This document shows positions 1 through 11,702 of a stretch of 64,000 bases of DNA, in pieces. The notes beneath the pieces are model-generated. The model did not search any database. It saw only the letters and a list, made by a program, of their open reading frames with translations, and had not been told where the DNA came from. Origin of the DNA: Pipra filicauda (Eukaryota; Chordata; Aves; Passeriformes; Pipridae); assembly GCF_003945595.2 (NCBI RefSeq), contig NW_024104665.1, forward strand, positions 1,393,651 to 1,457,650, given 5' to 3'. Each line of letters opens with the position of its first letter. The stretch's first letter is position 1. The translations under genes and the position numbers were made by a program.

Positions 1-1013
1 AGATGGTATTTACATTCGATATTGTACCGATGGAAGCCTATTCAACCTAAGGCGACTGAAGGCCCACACCAAGACCTTAAATCATCTTGTCCGGGACCTG
101 CTTTATGCTGACACCACCACCCTCGTCACCCACACAGAAGTAGCTCTGCAGCATTTAACATCCTACTTTGCTGAGGCTGCTGAGCTTTTTGGGCTGGAAG
201 TCATCTTAAAGAAGACAGAAGTCTTCTACCAACCTACACCTCAGGAAGTCTTCCATCATCCCCATATCACCATTGGCAAATCAGAGCTCAAATCAGTCCA
301 GCAATTTAATTACCTAGGTAGCATCATCTCCTCGGGTAGCAAGATTGACAGACAGACAATAGGTTAGCAAAGGCATATAGAGCTTTCAGAAAACTCCATA
401 AAAGAGTTTGGTGAAATAAACACCTGAGGAAAAGTACAAAGATCAGCGTTTACAGAGCCATTGTGCTGTCTACTCTTTTATATGGGTCCGAATCATGGGT
501 CATTTACCATCACCACCTGCGTCTCCTAGAACACTTCCCTCAACGCTGTCTCCATACAATCCTAAACATCCACTGGTCAGATTATGTGACCAATACATCT
601 GTTCTAGAACAAGCAGCAGTCACAAGTATAGAGGCCATGTTGATGAGAACACAGTTGCGATGGGCAGGGCACGTCTCAAGGATGAAGGACCATCGCCTCC
701 CTAAGATCTTGCTCTATGGTGAAGTTGTCACTGGCTGCCGCAAGAGAGCAGCCCCAAAGAGGAGATACAAGGACTCCCTGAAATAACATCTGCTTCTTTT
801 GAGAAAGCATGCAGGATCACCCTTGAGGAGAAAAGACAACGCAGAAAGAATCGTATCTTGTCAATACCATCCAAGGAGTCTTTCTGCTGTGCCTTTTGCA
901 ACCAGACTTGTCTATCTCGCATTGGCCTCTTTAGCCACCAGTGCACCTGTAGCAAACGTGGGTAGAGTCCTTCCCAAATCTTCGTTCGCAAAGCCTACCC
1001 ATGATGATGATAA
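1..1013 (+). mobile_element. RTE-like non-LTR retrotransposon, 3' part, decayed (copy 1)
   Basis: Translating from base 2 gives reverse-transcriptase sequence: DGIYIRYCTDGSLFNLRRLK, then LVRDLLYAD at about 92-112, FGLEVILKKTE and FNYLGSIISS. After a frameshift near 354 comes LSTLLYGSESW, then LRWAGHVSRMKDHRLPK and RRYKDSLK, and finally a C2HC zinc-finger-like end (CCAFCNQTCLSRIGL). This order is typical of RTE-clade elements. The catalytic box reads YADT instead of YADD (104-115), an in-frame TGA lies near 411, and about 85 bp are missing after 783 relative to the copy at 60190. The 3' end is a short ATG tandem tail (1001-1009). The 5' part lies outside the window. It may belong to the bird AviRTE family; that is inference. 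Confidence 0.85.
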
Positions 1014-2319
1014 CACTTGGTTTCCCATTAAATTCCTCTTAGACTATTATTTGATCAAGGAAGTTCAAAATAGTGACAGAGGAGAGTTACAGTGAAGTAG
1101 GAGCTCAAACCTCATTCAATTTGAGTAGAAGCACTCCCCAAGTGTTTAATATCCAGAATCTTATAAGCTGCTAAGTCAGTTGGAGGATTTTAGTAATCAC
1201 TTATTGGAGAAATGCAGTACTGCTTTTGTTAATGTCTTTCTAAAATGTTCTAAAAATAGTAGGGCTTCTATCAGAGTTTAGTAAGAAAAAAATAAAATCA
1301 GAATGTAATGTGGTCATACTGTCTCTGTAAAAGACCTAATCCTCTCACACTTAAATTTCTAAGCTTTGTGGGAAATAGACCACTCAGGTTGTGGCTGACT
1401 GTGAGTGTCTAACTATGAACATGGTCTCTTCTTATGAAATAACTGACATGCTTAAATGTTTCAGTAGATCAGCAGCTCTACCTTAATCAATCTTTCTTTG
1501 ATGGTACCGTATATATAACAGAAGATTGAAGAAAGGATCGGTTTACATGTGTCACTGTAGAGATAAACAGAACATTATTAAGGTAGCTTCTCTTTATGAC
1601 TCATCTTTAGAGTAATAACTATTTGAAAGTAATTTAACGTTGTTTCATTAAAGGTTAATGATATTTCTACTTTAAGAGAGTTGAATACAACACAGATTTT
1701 GCCAGAAATACAAATCTAACTTTCATTTTCTTTAATTGTTCTTCTACAGCAATTTCCTGTGAAACTATTAAGTTATAAGCTAGCTTTTATTGAATAGAAG
1801 GCTGCATTAAGGCAAGCCTAACACAATCCAATTTAAAAGGTTATTTATTACCTAATATGTCAATGTCGTTACTAAAAGTAGTTTTTCATTTGTGCATTTA
1901 ATTAAAGTTCAAAACAAGTGTTGTCTTGAAATTTAGAAACACAAAAGACTATTTTCCTTGATCTGTACGGTCACACATCAAATCCTAATTATGGAGGTAC
2001 TTCCCTCTAGTGGACAAGAAGTTATTTCAATTACAGTATTTTTCAGACCCATTCCAAATTTGATCAGCATTTAGGTAAGAGAATGTCTTTAAAAAGACAG
2101 GGAGCAGAAGTTAAGATGAGCAGGGTAAAGCAGGATGAGGAGGGGGATATCTGAGAGATGGCTCAGGACTGGTGCCACTGGGCACAGCCAGCGTGTGGGC
2201 TGTGAGAGCAGGTGATCATAGGATGCCACTGCTTGCAATTGATCAGGGATAGTCAGGATGGCCAAAACAAAGCTGCCTGAGGAACTGCAGTAGGCTCTCC
2301 TGATGCTATAGAACACTAG
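1014..2319. other. AT-rich intergenic sequence, nothing recognised
   Basis: I find no open frame with recognisable similarity and no clear repeat in this stretch between the RTE-like copy and the CR1 cluster. Confidence 0.5.
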
Positions 2320-2560
2320 GTAGGTTTCAATATTGATAAATGCAAATTAGTGTACCTGAGTTAAAATAAGCAGACACAGTAATAGGTTCTATATTAGCTC
2401 TTATCTGTCAGGAAAAGATCCTAGAGTCACTGTGATCTTGGTGTTTGTTTTCCAAAAATATCATCAGTGGTAGAAAAGGTAAACTAAATGTTAGAAACAA
2501 TTAAAATAATGGAATTAAAAAGAAATATTGTGTCCATGTATGAAACACTTAAGCAATTAT
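2320..2560 (+). mobile_element. Ancient CR1-like LINE remnant (late ORF2)
   Basis: Read with gaps, the sequence resembles the stretch after the RT domain in old amniote CR1 elements: a lysine-rich segment followed by a GVTV-like motif, a repeated asparagine/glutamate segment and NIVSMY. Many stops and indels interrupt it. The match rests on the remembered pattern of turtle and crocodile CR1 copies, so family and borders are approximate. It sits directly before a younger CR1 and may be the target it inserted into. Confidence 0.45.
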
Positions 2561-2596
2561 AGGAGGATGGTGTGGGTAAAGCCCTCTGTAGGAATA

Positions 2597-4925
2597 TAGA
2601 AGTGGCCTCACACCTTGCAAGCCCTGGTCCTCATGGAGGATTTCAACCACCCTGATATCTGTTGGAGAGACAACACAACAGGGCACAAGCAAAACCAGAG
2701 ATTCCTAGAAAGTGTCAATGACAACTTCCTTATACAAGTGACTGGGGAGCCACCAAGGAGAGGTGACATGCTGGACCTTGTGCTCACCAATAGGAAGCAG
2801 CTGATGGGGAATGTAGGGCTTTGAGGCAGCCTTGGCTGCAATGACTATGAGACAGTGGAGTTTGAGATCGTTGGGGCAGTGAGGAGGGTATGCAGCAAGC
2901 TCACTGCCCTGGACTTCAGGAGAGCAGACTTTGGCCTCTTCCTCCAAACTCAGGAGTGACGCACCTCTACAAGGAGGAAATTAGGCAAAAATTCCAGGAA
3001 GCCTCCTGGGTGGATAAGGAGCTCCTGAGCAAACTCAGAGCAAAAAAAGAACCTTTCAGAAGGAAAAGGAAACAAGGAAAGATGCCCAAGGAGGAATACA
3101 AGGAAATTGTATGAGAAGCTAGAGATAAGCTAGAGATAAGGCCCAGTTAGAATTGAGTCTGACCAGGGATATCAAGGATAACAGGAAGGGCTTCTATAGG
3201 TATGTTGCAAACCAAATAATGTGCGCCATTTCAAGAAGGAAATGGGAGATCTGGCTACCCTGGACAAAGAGAAGGCTGAGGTTTTCAATGACTTCTGTGC
3301 CTCAGTCTTCAAAGTGTTCCAGCCATGCTGCCCAAGCTGAGAAAGGCAGACACAGGGACTGGGAAAATAAAGACCCTAAGCCCATATAGCAGGTTCAGGA
3401 TGACCTAAGGAACCTGAATGTGCACAAGTACATGGGACCTGACTAGATGTATCTACAGGTCCTGAGGGAGCCGGCAGACAAAACTGCTAAGACATTATTT
3501 TTGAAAAATTGTGGCATTCAGGTGAAGTTCCCAATGACCAGAAAAAGTGGAAAGCGGAAGACCTGTGAAACTACAGATCTGTCAGTCTCACCTCTGTGCC
3601 AGGCAAGATCATGGAGCTGATTCTCCTATAAACTCTGCTAAGGCACGTGGAAAACAAAGAGGTAATTGGTAACAGCCAACATGGCTTTACTGAGGGCAAA
3701 TCATGTCTGGCAAATCATTCCTGACAAATCTAGTGACCTTCTATGACAGGGCAACAGCGTTGGTGGATATGGCAGAGCAACAGACATCGTCTACCTGGAC
3801 TTACGCAAAGCATTTTACACTCTCCCACAGGACACCTTTGTCTTTTAACTGGAGAGACATAGAGGGATGAACCACTTGGTGGATACAGAACTGCCTAGAT
3901 GGCCACATGTAAAGAGTTGTGGTCAACAGCTCATTATCCACATGGAGACCAGTGACAAGTGGTGTCCCTCCGGGGTTGGTACTGGGACCAGTGCTGTTCA
4001 ACATCTTTGTCGGTGACATGGACAGGGGATCACATGCACCCTTAGCAAGTTTGCTGATGCCACCAAGCTGTGTGGTGCAGTCGACACGCTGGAGAAAAGG
4101 GATGCCATCCAGAGGGACCTTGACATGCCTGAGTGGTGGCCTTGTGCAAACCTCATGTAGTTCAACAAAGCAAAGTACAAGGTACCACACCTGGGTCACA
4201 ACAATCTCCTAGGCACACCTGCAGGTTGGGCAGAGAAATGACTGAGAGCACCCTTGCAGAGAAGGACTTGCAGGTGATGGTTGATGAAAAACTCCACATG
4301 AGCCATCAATGTATGCTTGCTGCCCAGAAAACCAATCAAATTCTGGGCTCCACCCAAAGGAACATGGTTAGCAGATTGAAGGAGATGATTCTCCCCCTCT
4401 ACTCTGCTCTTTTAAGACCTGAGCTGGAGTACTGCATGCAGTTCTGGTGCACTCAACTTAAGAAGGACATGGAACTGTTGGAGGAAGTCCAGAGGAGGGC
4501 CATGAAGATAGTAAGAGGACTGAAGCACCTCTGCTACAAAGACGGTCTGAGGAAGTTGATGCTGTTGAACCTGGAGAAGAAAAGGTTGTGTGGAGACCTC
4601 AAAGCAACCTTCCAGTTTTAGAAGGGGGCCTACTAGAAAGCCAGAGAGGGACCCTTCATCAAGAACTGTAGAGGTAGGACAAGGAGTAATGGGTGCAAAC
4701 TGAAAGAGGGGAAATTTACCTGGATATTAAGAAGAAATTCTTTAGTGTGAGGGTGGTGAGATACTGGAACAGGTTGCCCAGGGTCACTGATGCCCCAGCC
4801 CTGTTGGCCAGGTTGAATAAGGCCTGGAACCTGGTCTCATGGGACATGTCCTTGCCCATGGCAGGGGGCTTGGGGTTAGAGGGTCTTTAACTAGATGATC
4901 TTCCAACCCTTAATATTCCATAGTT
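2597..4925 (+). mobile_element. CR1 LINE, ORF2 endonuclease end plus reverse transcriptase, decayed
   Basis: Pieces in three frames follow the order of CR1 ORF2: MEDFNHPDICWRDNT (end of the endonuclease), LDLVLTNRKQLMG, DIKDNRKGFYRYV, the RT block [16 protein letters not shown] plus [64 protein letters not shown], and the 3' motif VRVVRYWNRLP. The RT active site reads FADA (4050-4061) where FADD is expected. The element is 5' truncated inside the endonuclease, with many stops and frameshifts. The 3' end fades after CTTCCAACCC at about 4905, with only a degenerate octamer. It cannot make active protein. Confidence 0.93.
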
Positions 4926-7900
4926 CCTCTGTCTTAAAAATTGAGAAGAATGGTAGAAGGATGGAACAGCTTCGATATGAGAAGAGACTAAATCAGAGAG
5001 TCAAAATGAGAAATGGAAATACAAGAGAACACTCCAGTCAGAAAAAGAGGCAACTAGAAAAACGTATACTGAAAGTATATCGTATCATATCATTAAAGCT
5101 AGCCAGAAGGTGAATAGGGGTTATTATTCCCATTTCTCATCTCAGAATGAGTAAGAGATGTTCTAATATCCTCATTATCACAAAAGGTTGAAAGTAAAAA
5201 TAGCTTCCAAAGAGAATTAAATGGAATTGATGGAATGTAATTCTGTTGACAGCTGCTAAGTACAACAGTTTCTTTGAAGCCTCTCTCTCAGAAAGCCCCT
5301 GAGCTGCTGACTCTCAGATGTTAGTTCAATTTGCCATGGGGAACAACACTGTATGCCTGTTTCGGTTCCATACACTCTTTTGTCTGGTATGGAAGCTGGG
5401 CGGGCAGTTTTAAATCTGTAAGTGAAACACAGACAACCTCAGTCATCCTTACTGCACTACATATATCCATAGGGGTTTTTTTAATATCCTATTCAAACAT
5501 TTATATGTCACTTGTATTTTGAATGGATACCTTCTTGAGATACGAATGGTTACCAGGTCTTGAGATTTTTATCACATGTCTTCCTTGAATTAGTTGGTGG
5601 GGTTTTTTTTCTGACAGCTCTAACCACAGGTGAGCTTACAGTTGAAAGTATCTTTAAAAAACCGAAAGGGACTGGATATTTTAAAAAAAAATCTAACTGC
5701 AGTTTGTATAGAAAAATTTCATTATGCATATCCAGATGCTTGAAAAAGGGGAAGTGAATATTGAGGAAAAAATAACATCAGTTGATTATATTTTTTAAAA
5801 AGTCTACTAACATATGAACTTACCAGCACACGTATTTTATAAAATAAATGGTAGCAAAATGTTTAAACCATGTGCTATGTAAATCACATTAAAATCTCAG
5901 GTCATTGTGTATCTTGCAGGAATATGGCCTAAATTAGGTCTATAAAGATAAGGTAATTGGTTTCTAGACAGTTTCTCTTAAGTATAATGTTCAAAACTCA
6001 GTGGAGTTATATAGTTCTTCATATTCCATGAGAATTTATAATAATGGTAATAAATTAAACAGCAGTGTCTACATTTTTCCTTTTCTGAATTAATCCCCAA
6101 AGCCCAAGAGCTGCTTAATGACCCCTTGCTGAATTTTTAGAAGAAATGAGGAGTCAGAAACCATAAGATCAGTGTGTACATACATGTGCACATCACTTAG
6201 ACACCTCATACACTAGAAAGTCTACAGTTCATTAGAGGAAAAAAGAAAGTGTGGCTGTAGAGCAAGGATGTTTGTGACTGCCAAAGCATGGCAGTGAAAG
6301 AACTGAGGGTAGCTGAATGTAAGAACAGGTCCATGTAAAAATAAAATTGGAATTAGAAGTTAAAAAAAAAGAACAAACTACAGAACCAATCATGACTCAT
6401 TTATTGCTAATATTACTATGGCTTTAACAAATTTTATGTTTGAATACTTTAGACTGAAATGTTTGTGTTCCATTGTAAATAATAATGATTAATGTAACAC
6501 ATTATTTTCCAATATTTTCTCTGCTAAAAATGCTAAGTAGGGTATTTAACTAACAAGTTAACTCAAGATTCAACCAGTACTTTTAAAGCTTTACTTATTT
6601 TGTTAGTTCACCCCTCTCTCTAACGAAAGAAGAAGGAAACTGATTATCTGATCTTCTCCTTTCTTGTCCATCCTTTCCTCTGCCACATCATTCCCATCCT
6701 GGAGGAAACAGTAGAAATATATGTGCTATTTATTCTGCAGATACAGTGGTAAGTGAAAAATGGTTAAACTTCCATATCTAAGGAGAGGATACCCTTGTGT
6801 TACTCAGATTAGTACTGGGAAAGCTTCACAATTGGTGTGTTTATCCTTGGCTGCACCCAAGATTTTGGCTTATAGAAAAAAACCCTTTACACTTGTTGGC
6901 AAAAGTAGCTAAGGACATTGACAATCACACAGCCATGTTATGGATGCTCTTGAAGTCTTCCTAAAATCAAGACAGGTTCCATGAGATTTTCAGGCATTTT
7001 TTTACAACTTAACATGACAGCAAGCATTTTTTTTCAAAGGTGGGAAAAGGTGAGGAAATGTATAAATAGTGTCTGACAACTCTGAATTATCCCCAAACAT
7101 GAACTTTCCACTGTGTTATGCCTTATTTCTTACAGTTTCTACACATTCCCAAATGAGGATATGAAAACATATTATCTTTTCCATGGAAAAGTCTAAAACA
7201 TATAATATTTCATCAAACTAAGCCTCTGTCATCAAGCCCATAAAAGAGTCTGCTTCCCAACAAAAATGATGTTGCAGAACACTTAGGACTTTTATATATT
7301 CCCCACTTTACTGCATGCCAGAGAGCTTTTCTGTCTAATGCTGTTCACTAGAAGACAGTTTGCTGCTTAGACTTGGTTCTCAGATTAGCTGCAAATGTTT
7401 TATTTCATGGTGAAATGTAGAGCCCTCTTTACAGTTCTTTGTGCCCAGGCATATTGAATGCTGCTGTTAACCAGCTCCTTTAGGATTATTCTGCATTCAA
7501 GACAAGTTAAGATATAAGAAAAATATTTATTTTTAAAACAGCCAAAAGGGCTACAGGTGTTTATCAAGACACAAGTGGCAGAAATTAAAGATCTGTGTTC
7601 AATCTACTGGTGCGGAGATCAAATCTGAGTTGTCAAGCTGTGCTACTGACAGTCTGTCCAGGTTACACGGGACTCAGCTCTCGTGTCAAAACACACAGTC
7701 TTTTATATTAAACCCTACACGTGGAGTTCCATTCAGCTTCAACTCTCTTTTTTCTTGAAGATTATTGATCTTCAAGATTGACAGACTTCTCTGGAAGTAA
7801 TTTTTCTCCTCTGCCTTCTGCCTTCTGAAAATGCTCATATGTCTTTGGCAGAACAATGGTGATCTCTTTTACTTGACTAAATTATTAAGAAATTGTTAAC

Positions 7901-10127
7901 TTATTAATGAGAAAATGTGAAAATCTCATTGAGAAATTTTTTCCATATGAAGCTAATATTTTGTATTTACATGTAAGCCACCAACTGCTCTGATATAAAA
8001 ATGTAAATACAGTTGATGCATGTATCTCATTACTGGCTTGGGCTCTCATTCAAAAGCAGAAACCTGTGTGACTCACTATTTGGAGGTGAGAGTGAGCTTG
8101 GGGCAATTGAATTCAAACAGTGAATTATTTGCATTATTCTTTAGAAAAATTGTTACCTCTGTGTCTGACGGGTAGAGCTCACACCATCAGGAAATCAGCA
8201 AACCTACCAGAAATTTGAGTGTTGCATAATGTACCATTAGCACAAGGAACGGTATACTTGTTAGATGTAAAAATCACAATTAAAAAGATCTCAAGAAATA
8301 ACACAATTATGCTTTGGAAATGCTAGCGGAACCATTAGAGTTAGGAGCAATAAAAGCACGGTAGGATGATTTCTGCTCTGTCTGGTTTAGTTAACTAATG
8401 ATAGAAGAATTAAGGCTTTGCTCTTTATCATCAGTAAAAAGGGGAGAAGGTCTACAATATGTCAGCACAACAGCCTTCATAAGGAAGACAGATCAGGGTG
8501 CTTTTTCCGTTGTTGTACTAAAATTCAAGTAATGAAATCTAATAAGGCACAAACTGTCCTTTAATTGGAACATCATCATGTTCTATGACAAGTCTAAGAC
8601 AAGTTGGAAGGAAGAAGTTGAAGATGAGGTGTCAGTATGTTACTAATACTGTTCAAATCTATGAATCATTAGCAACAGATGTAGGGTAAATCAAAACTTG
8701 TCTGTAAATTACATGAGTGAAATTGAGGAGCCACTCTAATGGTTTTGTATTGGATTTCTACCCATGTAGCTCATGGAGAAATATGATACAAATATGTTAA
8801 GCTCCTTAAGAAGCAATGCTTCTAAAGAAAAATATATAAATAAATGAAAATGAAGTATACTTGACTAAAGGTAGCTCAGTCATATGCTGAGAGAAAATGT
8901 AAGTATAGCTTTGATTGGGATTTACAAGTTAATCTTTGTTCAAGACACTTGTGGGACTCAAAACACATATCAGTACTGGTGACTTAAACCAGTTCAAAGC
9001 GACAAAAAAACAACACCATTGTGCTGATGGAGTTTGCCTTAAAAGATACTAATGATGTACAGGAAGCAAAGAGAACTTCATTTTGAGTATGGCATAAAGG
9101 GAAAGAATCTGAATTGCTGGCTTATCCTAGTCTATTATATTGAAAAGGCTTGAAATGCACTTAAAACAAGAAATCAAAATGCACAGTTTTCTTTAACAGT
9201 ACAGTTTTCCTTCATGTAATTATTGCACATATATCACTCTTTTGCTTCTGGATAATGGTGTTTGCTTCCCAGAATATACCCAAAATGAAACTGCATTAAA
9301 GGGCCTTATGCTGGAGAAAACTTCTCTTGAAGAACTGAATCGCGTGTGACTGGTGGCGTTGTTGTCTGGCTCACACAAAACCTGCCCTTCACCTTCTCAG
9401 ACAAAAAAACAGCAGTGGTCTTTTATGAATATTTAAGAATATATTGAAAACAAGCTATTGGAATAAGTCTGTTTAAAAAAAAAAAAAGAAAAGAATAAAA
9501 GCACACCTTTTAAAATCTCTGCACTGCATTTTGTCTGTTTAATGTGGAGACACTGTAAAGTACAGAAGAGGTCATTTCCCCATGGGTGTTGGAAATGATT
9601 CTTTTTTAAATTTTTATCTGCCACTTATTTCTGGATCATCTGAACTTTCTAGTTTCTGTGAAGCTATAGGGCAAATTGCCCCCCTTCCAGTAATAGGAAA
9701 CCTTTCATAATTCAATCATTATCCAATTTCTTTGAGAGCTCTATTCTCCCTCCAAGTTCTGCTGTGTAATACCACCTTTGCCATAAAGCTTTTCCCATTG
9801 AAATTTGTCATTGAGATGAAGGAAAAAACAAAGTCAAGGAAGAGTAGAAAGAAAGTTCCTGGACAAGTCCTCTCAAGTGACCTGGTAGTTTAAGGGAAAA
9901 CTAATATTATAAGAACTGAGCTGTGAAAAACATAACACACATAGACTTCTAAGCTAGACAGAGACTTTCCAGCTGGGGTATAGATGGTTCCAGCAGTTCA
10001 GCTGGATCTATTGACATGACTTCAGGTAGCTTCAGAGTTCTATAAGCTATATTCTGAGCTTTTTAAAGTAATATAGTCTCCATGTGTGAGCTTACATGTG
10101 TGTCTTTTCTGCAATTGCTGTATTTCT
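4926..10127. other. AT-rich intergenic sequence, nothing recognised
   Basis: About 5.2 kb with frequent stops in all frames. The open frames present are short and resemble nothing I know. I see no RNA gene, LTR or CR1 motif. Confidence 0.5.
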
Positions 10128-10421
10128 AGGTACAAAGGAGTAGGAAAATCAGCAAACTGAAAAGAGGGTAAGTTTAGAGGTAAAAGAGTGTGGGTTTAGA
10201 TTGGGTATAAGGAAAAAAGTCTTTATTGTGAAGGTGGTAAGATGCTGGAACATATTGCCCAAAGAAGCGGTGGATGCACCATCCCTGGAAGTGTTCAAGG
10301 TCAGGTTCCCTGGAACTCTGAGCAGCCTGGTCTAGTGGGAAATGTCCCTGCCCATGGCAGGGGATTAGAACTGGATGATCTTTGAGATCCCTTCCAACCC
10401 AAACCATTCTATGATTCTATG
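10128..10421 (+). mobile_element. CR1 LINE 3' tail, relatively well preserved
   Basis: The sequence follows the avian CR1 3' end: the region encoding WNRLP-like residues (GTGAAGGTGGTAAGATGCTG), a CATCCCTGGAAGTGTTCAAGG segment, CCTGCCCATGGCAGGGG, GGATGATCTTTGAGATCCC and CTTCCAACCC. It finishes with two copies of the octamer ATTCTATG (10406-10421). It is a short 5'-truncated insertion, and the intact octamers suggest a younger subfamily than the copy at 2597. Confidence 0.93.
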
Positions 10422-11154
10422 GAAATACAAGTAACAAATTCTGGATGGTCACTAAAGCCAGCAGCATCCTCTGCCCAGGGTCTAACAGGTGGAATTATTG
10501 GCAGAGTCACCTAGCCTAGTCTGCACTGCATTTAGTACTGTGTATAATGGCAGACAATGTGTCAGCAAAATACTGTCATTGATCCAAGACCTCAGCTGAA
10601 CAAACTGAGTTAGCTCCTTGTACGGATTTTTAATAGTGTTTGCAATGTTAGTGCACTTCCAGGCCCAAAAGCATCCCTTCTTTTGATCTTTCTTCTCTTC
10701 TAGAAGTGTTGATTTACCTCTTTTGAAATCCTAGCCATTTTATAGACTTTATTAGAAGATAGAGGTTAATCTACATGCCATGTTCATTTTTGCATGTATG
10801 TCTTTGGAGATTTGGGTTTCTTGCCTTGAATCTCCAAATTCGATAAATTTTTTCTAACTGCTTTTTTAACTTTAATAGTTAATTAAGCTCAAATTGTAAT
10901 TAACCTCTATCATTGTATTTGAAAATGATAATTCAACTCATTATCTTTTTTAAACATTAATTTGTAAAAAATTAGGAAAAGGGAGGGAAATTCTTTCACG
11001 TACTTCTTTAAAATGACCAAAAATAGCAAAAGGATTTATAAGTCCTTTGTCTTCAAGTAGATTTTTCACAGCTTTCTCCATGTGATGTGTGACTTGGTGG
11101 TTGGATTTGTTGTGTGGGGTTTTTTTGATCTTCTGCTGTGTGTTTGTTTAGTAC
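10422..11154. other. Intergenic sequence, nothing recognised
   Basis: AT-rich sequence between a CR1 tail and a solo LTR. I recognise no gene or repeat. Confidence 0.5.
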
Positions 11155-11702
11155 TGTATGGGTTGACCTTGGCTGGACACCAGGTGCCCACCAAGCCACT
11201 CTATCACTCCCCTTCCCAGATGGACAGGGGAGAGAGAATAACATGGAAAACAACTCGTAGGTTGAGATAAGGCAGTTTACTAAAGGAAAAGAGAAAGTTT
11301 TTGCGTGCACAATTGAAGAGGAGAATAAAAAGGTTTATTCCCTACTTCCCATCAGCAGCGATGTCCAGCCACTTCTCAGGAAGCAGGGCTTCAGCATGCA
11401 TAGCAGTTGGTCAGCAGGCAAATGTAAATAATGAATACCCTCCCTTCCTCCTCCTTTCCTTATCTTTTATATCTGAGCTGATATCATATGGTTAGTTTGG
11501 GTCAGCTGGCCTGGTTGTGTCCTGGGATCTTGCCCTCAATGGCAGAGGGGGGAAGCAGACAGTGCTTGCGCTGTGCCAGCGCTGCTCAGCAGTAGCCAAA
11601 ACACTGGTGTGTTATCAATGCCTTTCTAGCTCCCAATGCAAAGCCCAGCACTGTGAGGGCTGCAGTGGGGAAATAAACTCCATCTCAACCAGACCCAACA
11701 CA
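11155..11702 (-). mobile_element. Solo LTR of an avian endogenous retrovirus
   Basis: On the minus strand the element starts TGTGTTGGGTCTGGTTGAGA and ends CCATACA, giving TG...CA termini over 548 bp. Internal blocks match a common avian LTR: GATAACACACCAGTGTTTTG and CTACTGCTGAGCAGCGCT in U3, TATA-like ATATAAAA at 11465-11472, AATAAA at 11334-11339, and near the 3' end GTGGGCACCTGGTGTCCAGC. No gag, pol or env lies beside it, so it is a solo LTR. I could not find a clear target-site duplication; the outer borders may be off by a few bases or the duplication has decayed. The ERV class is not assigned. Confidence 0.82.

Noticed and set aside
3801..4199. A 132-residue minus-strand frame
   Set aside because: It is the antisense shadow of the CR1 reverse transcriptase on the plus strand.
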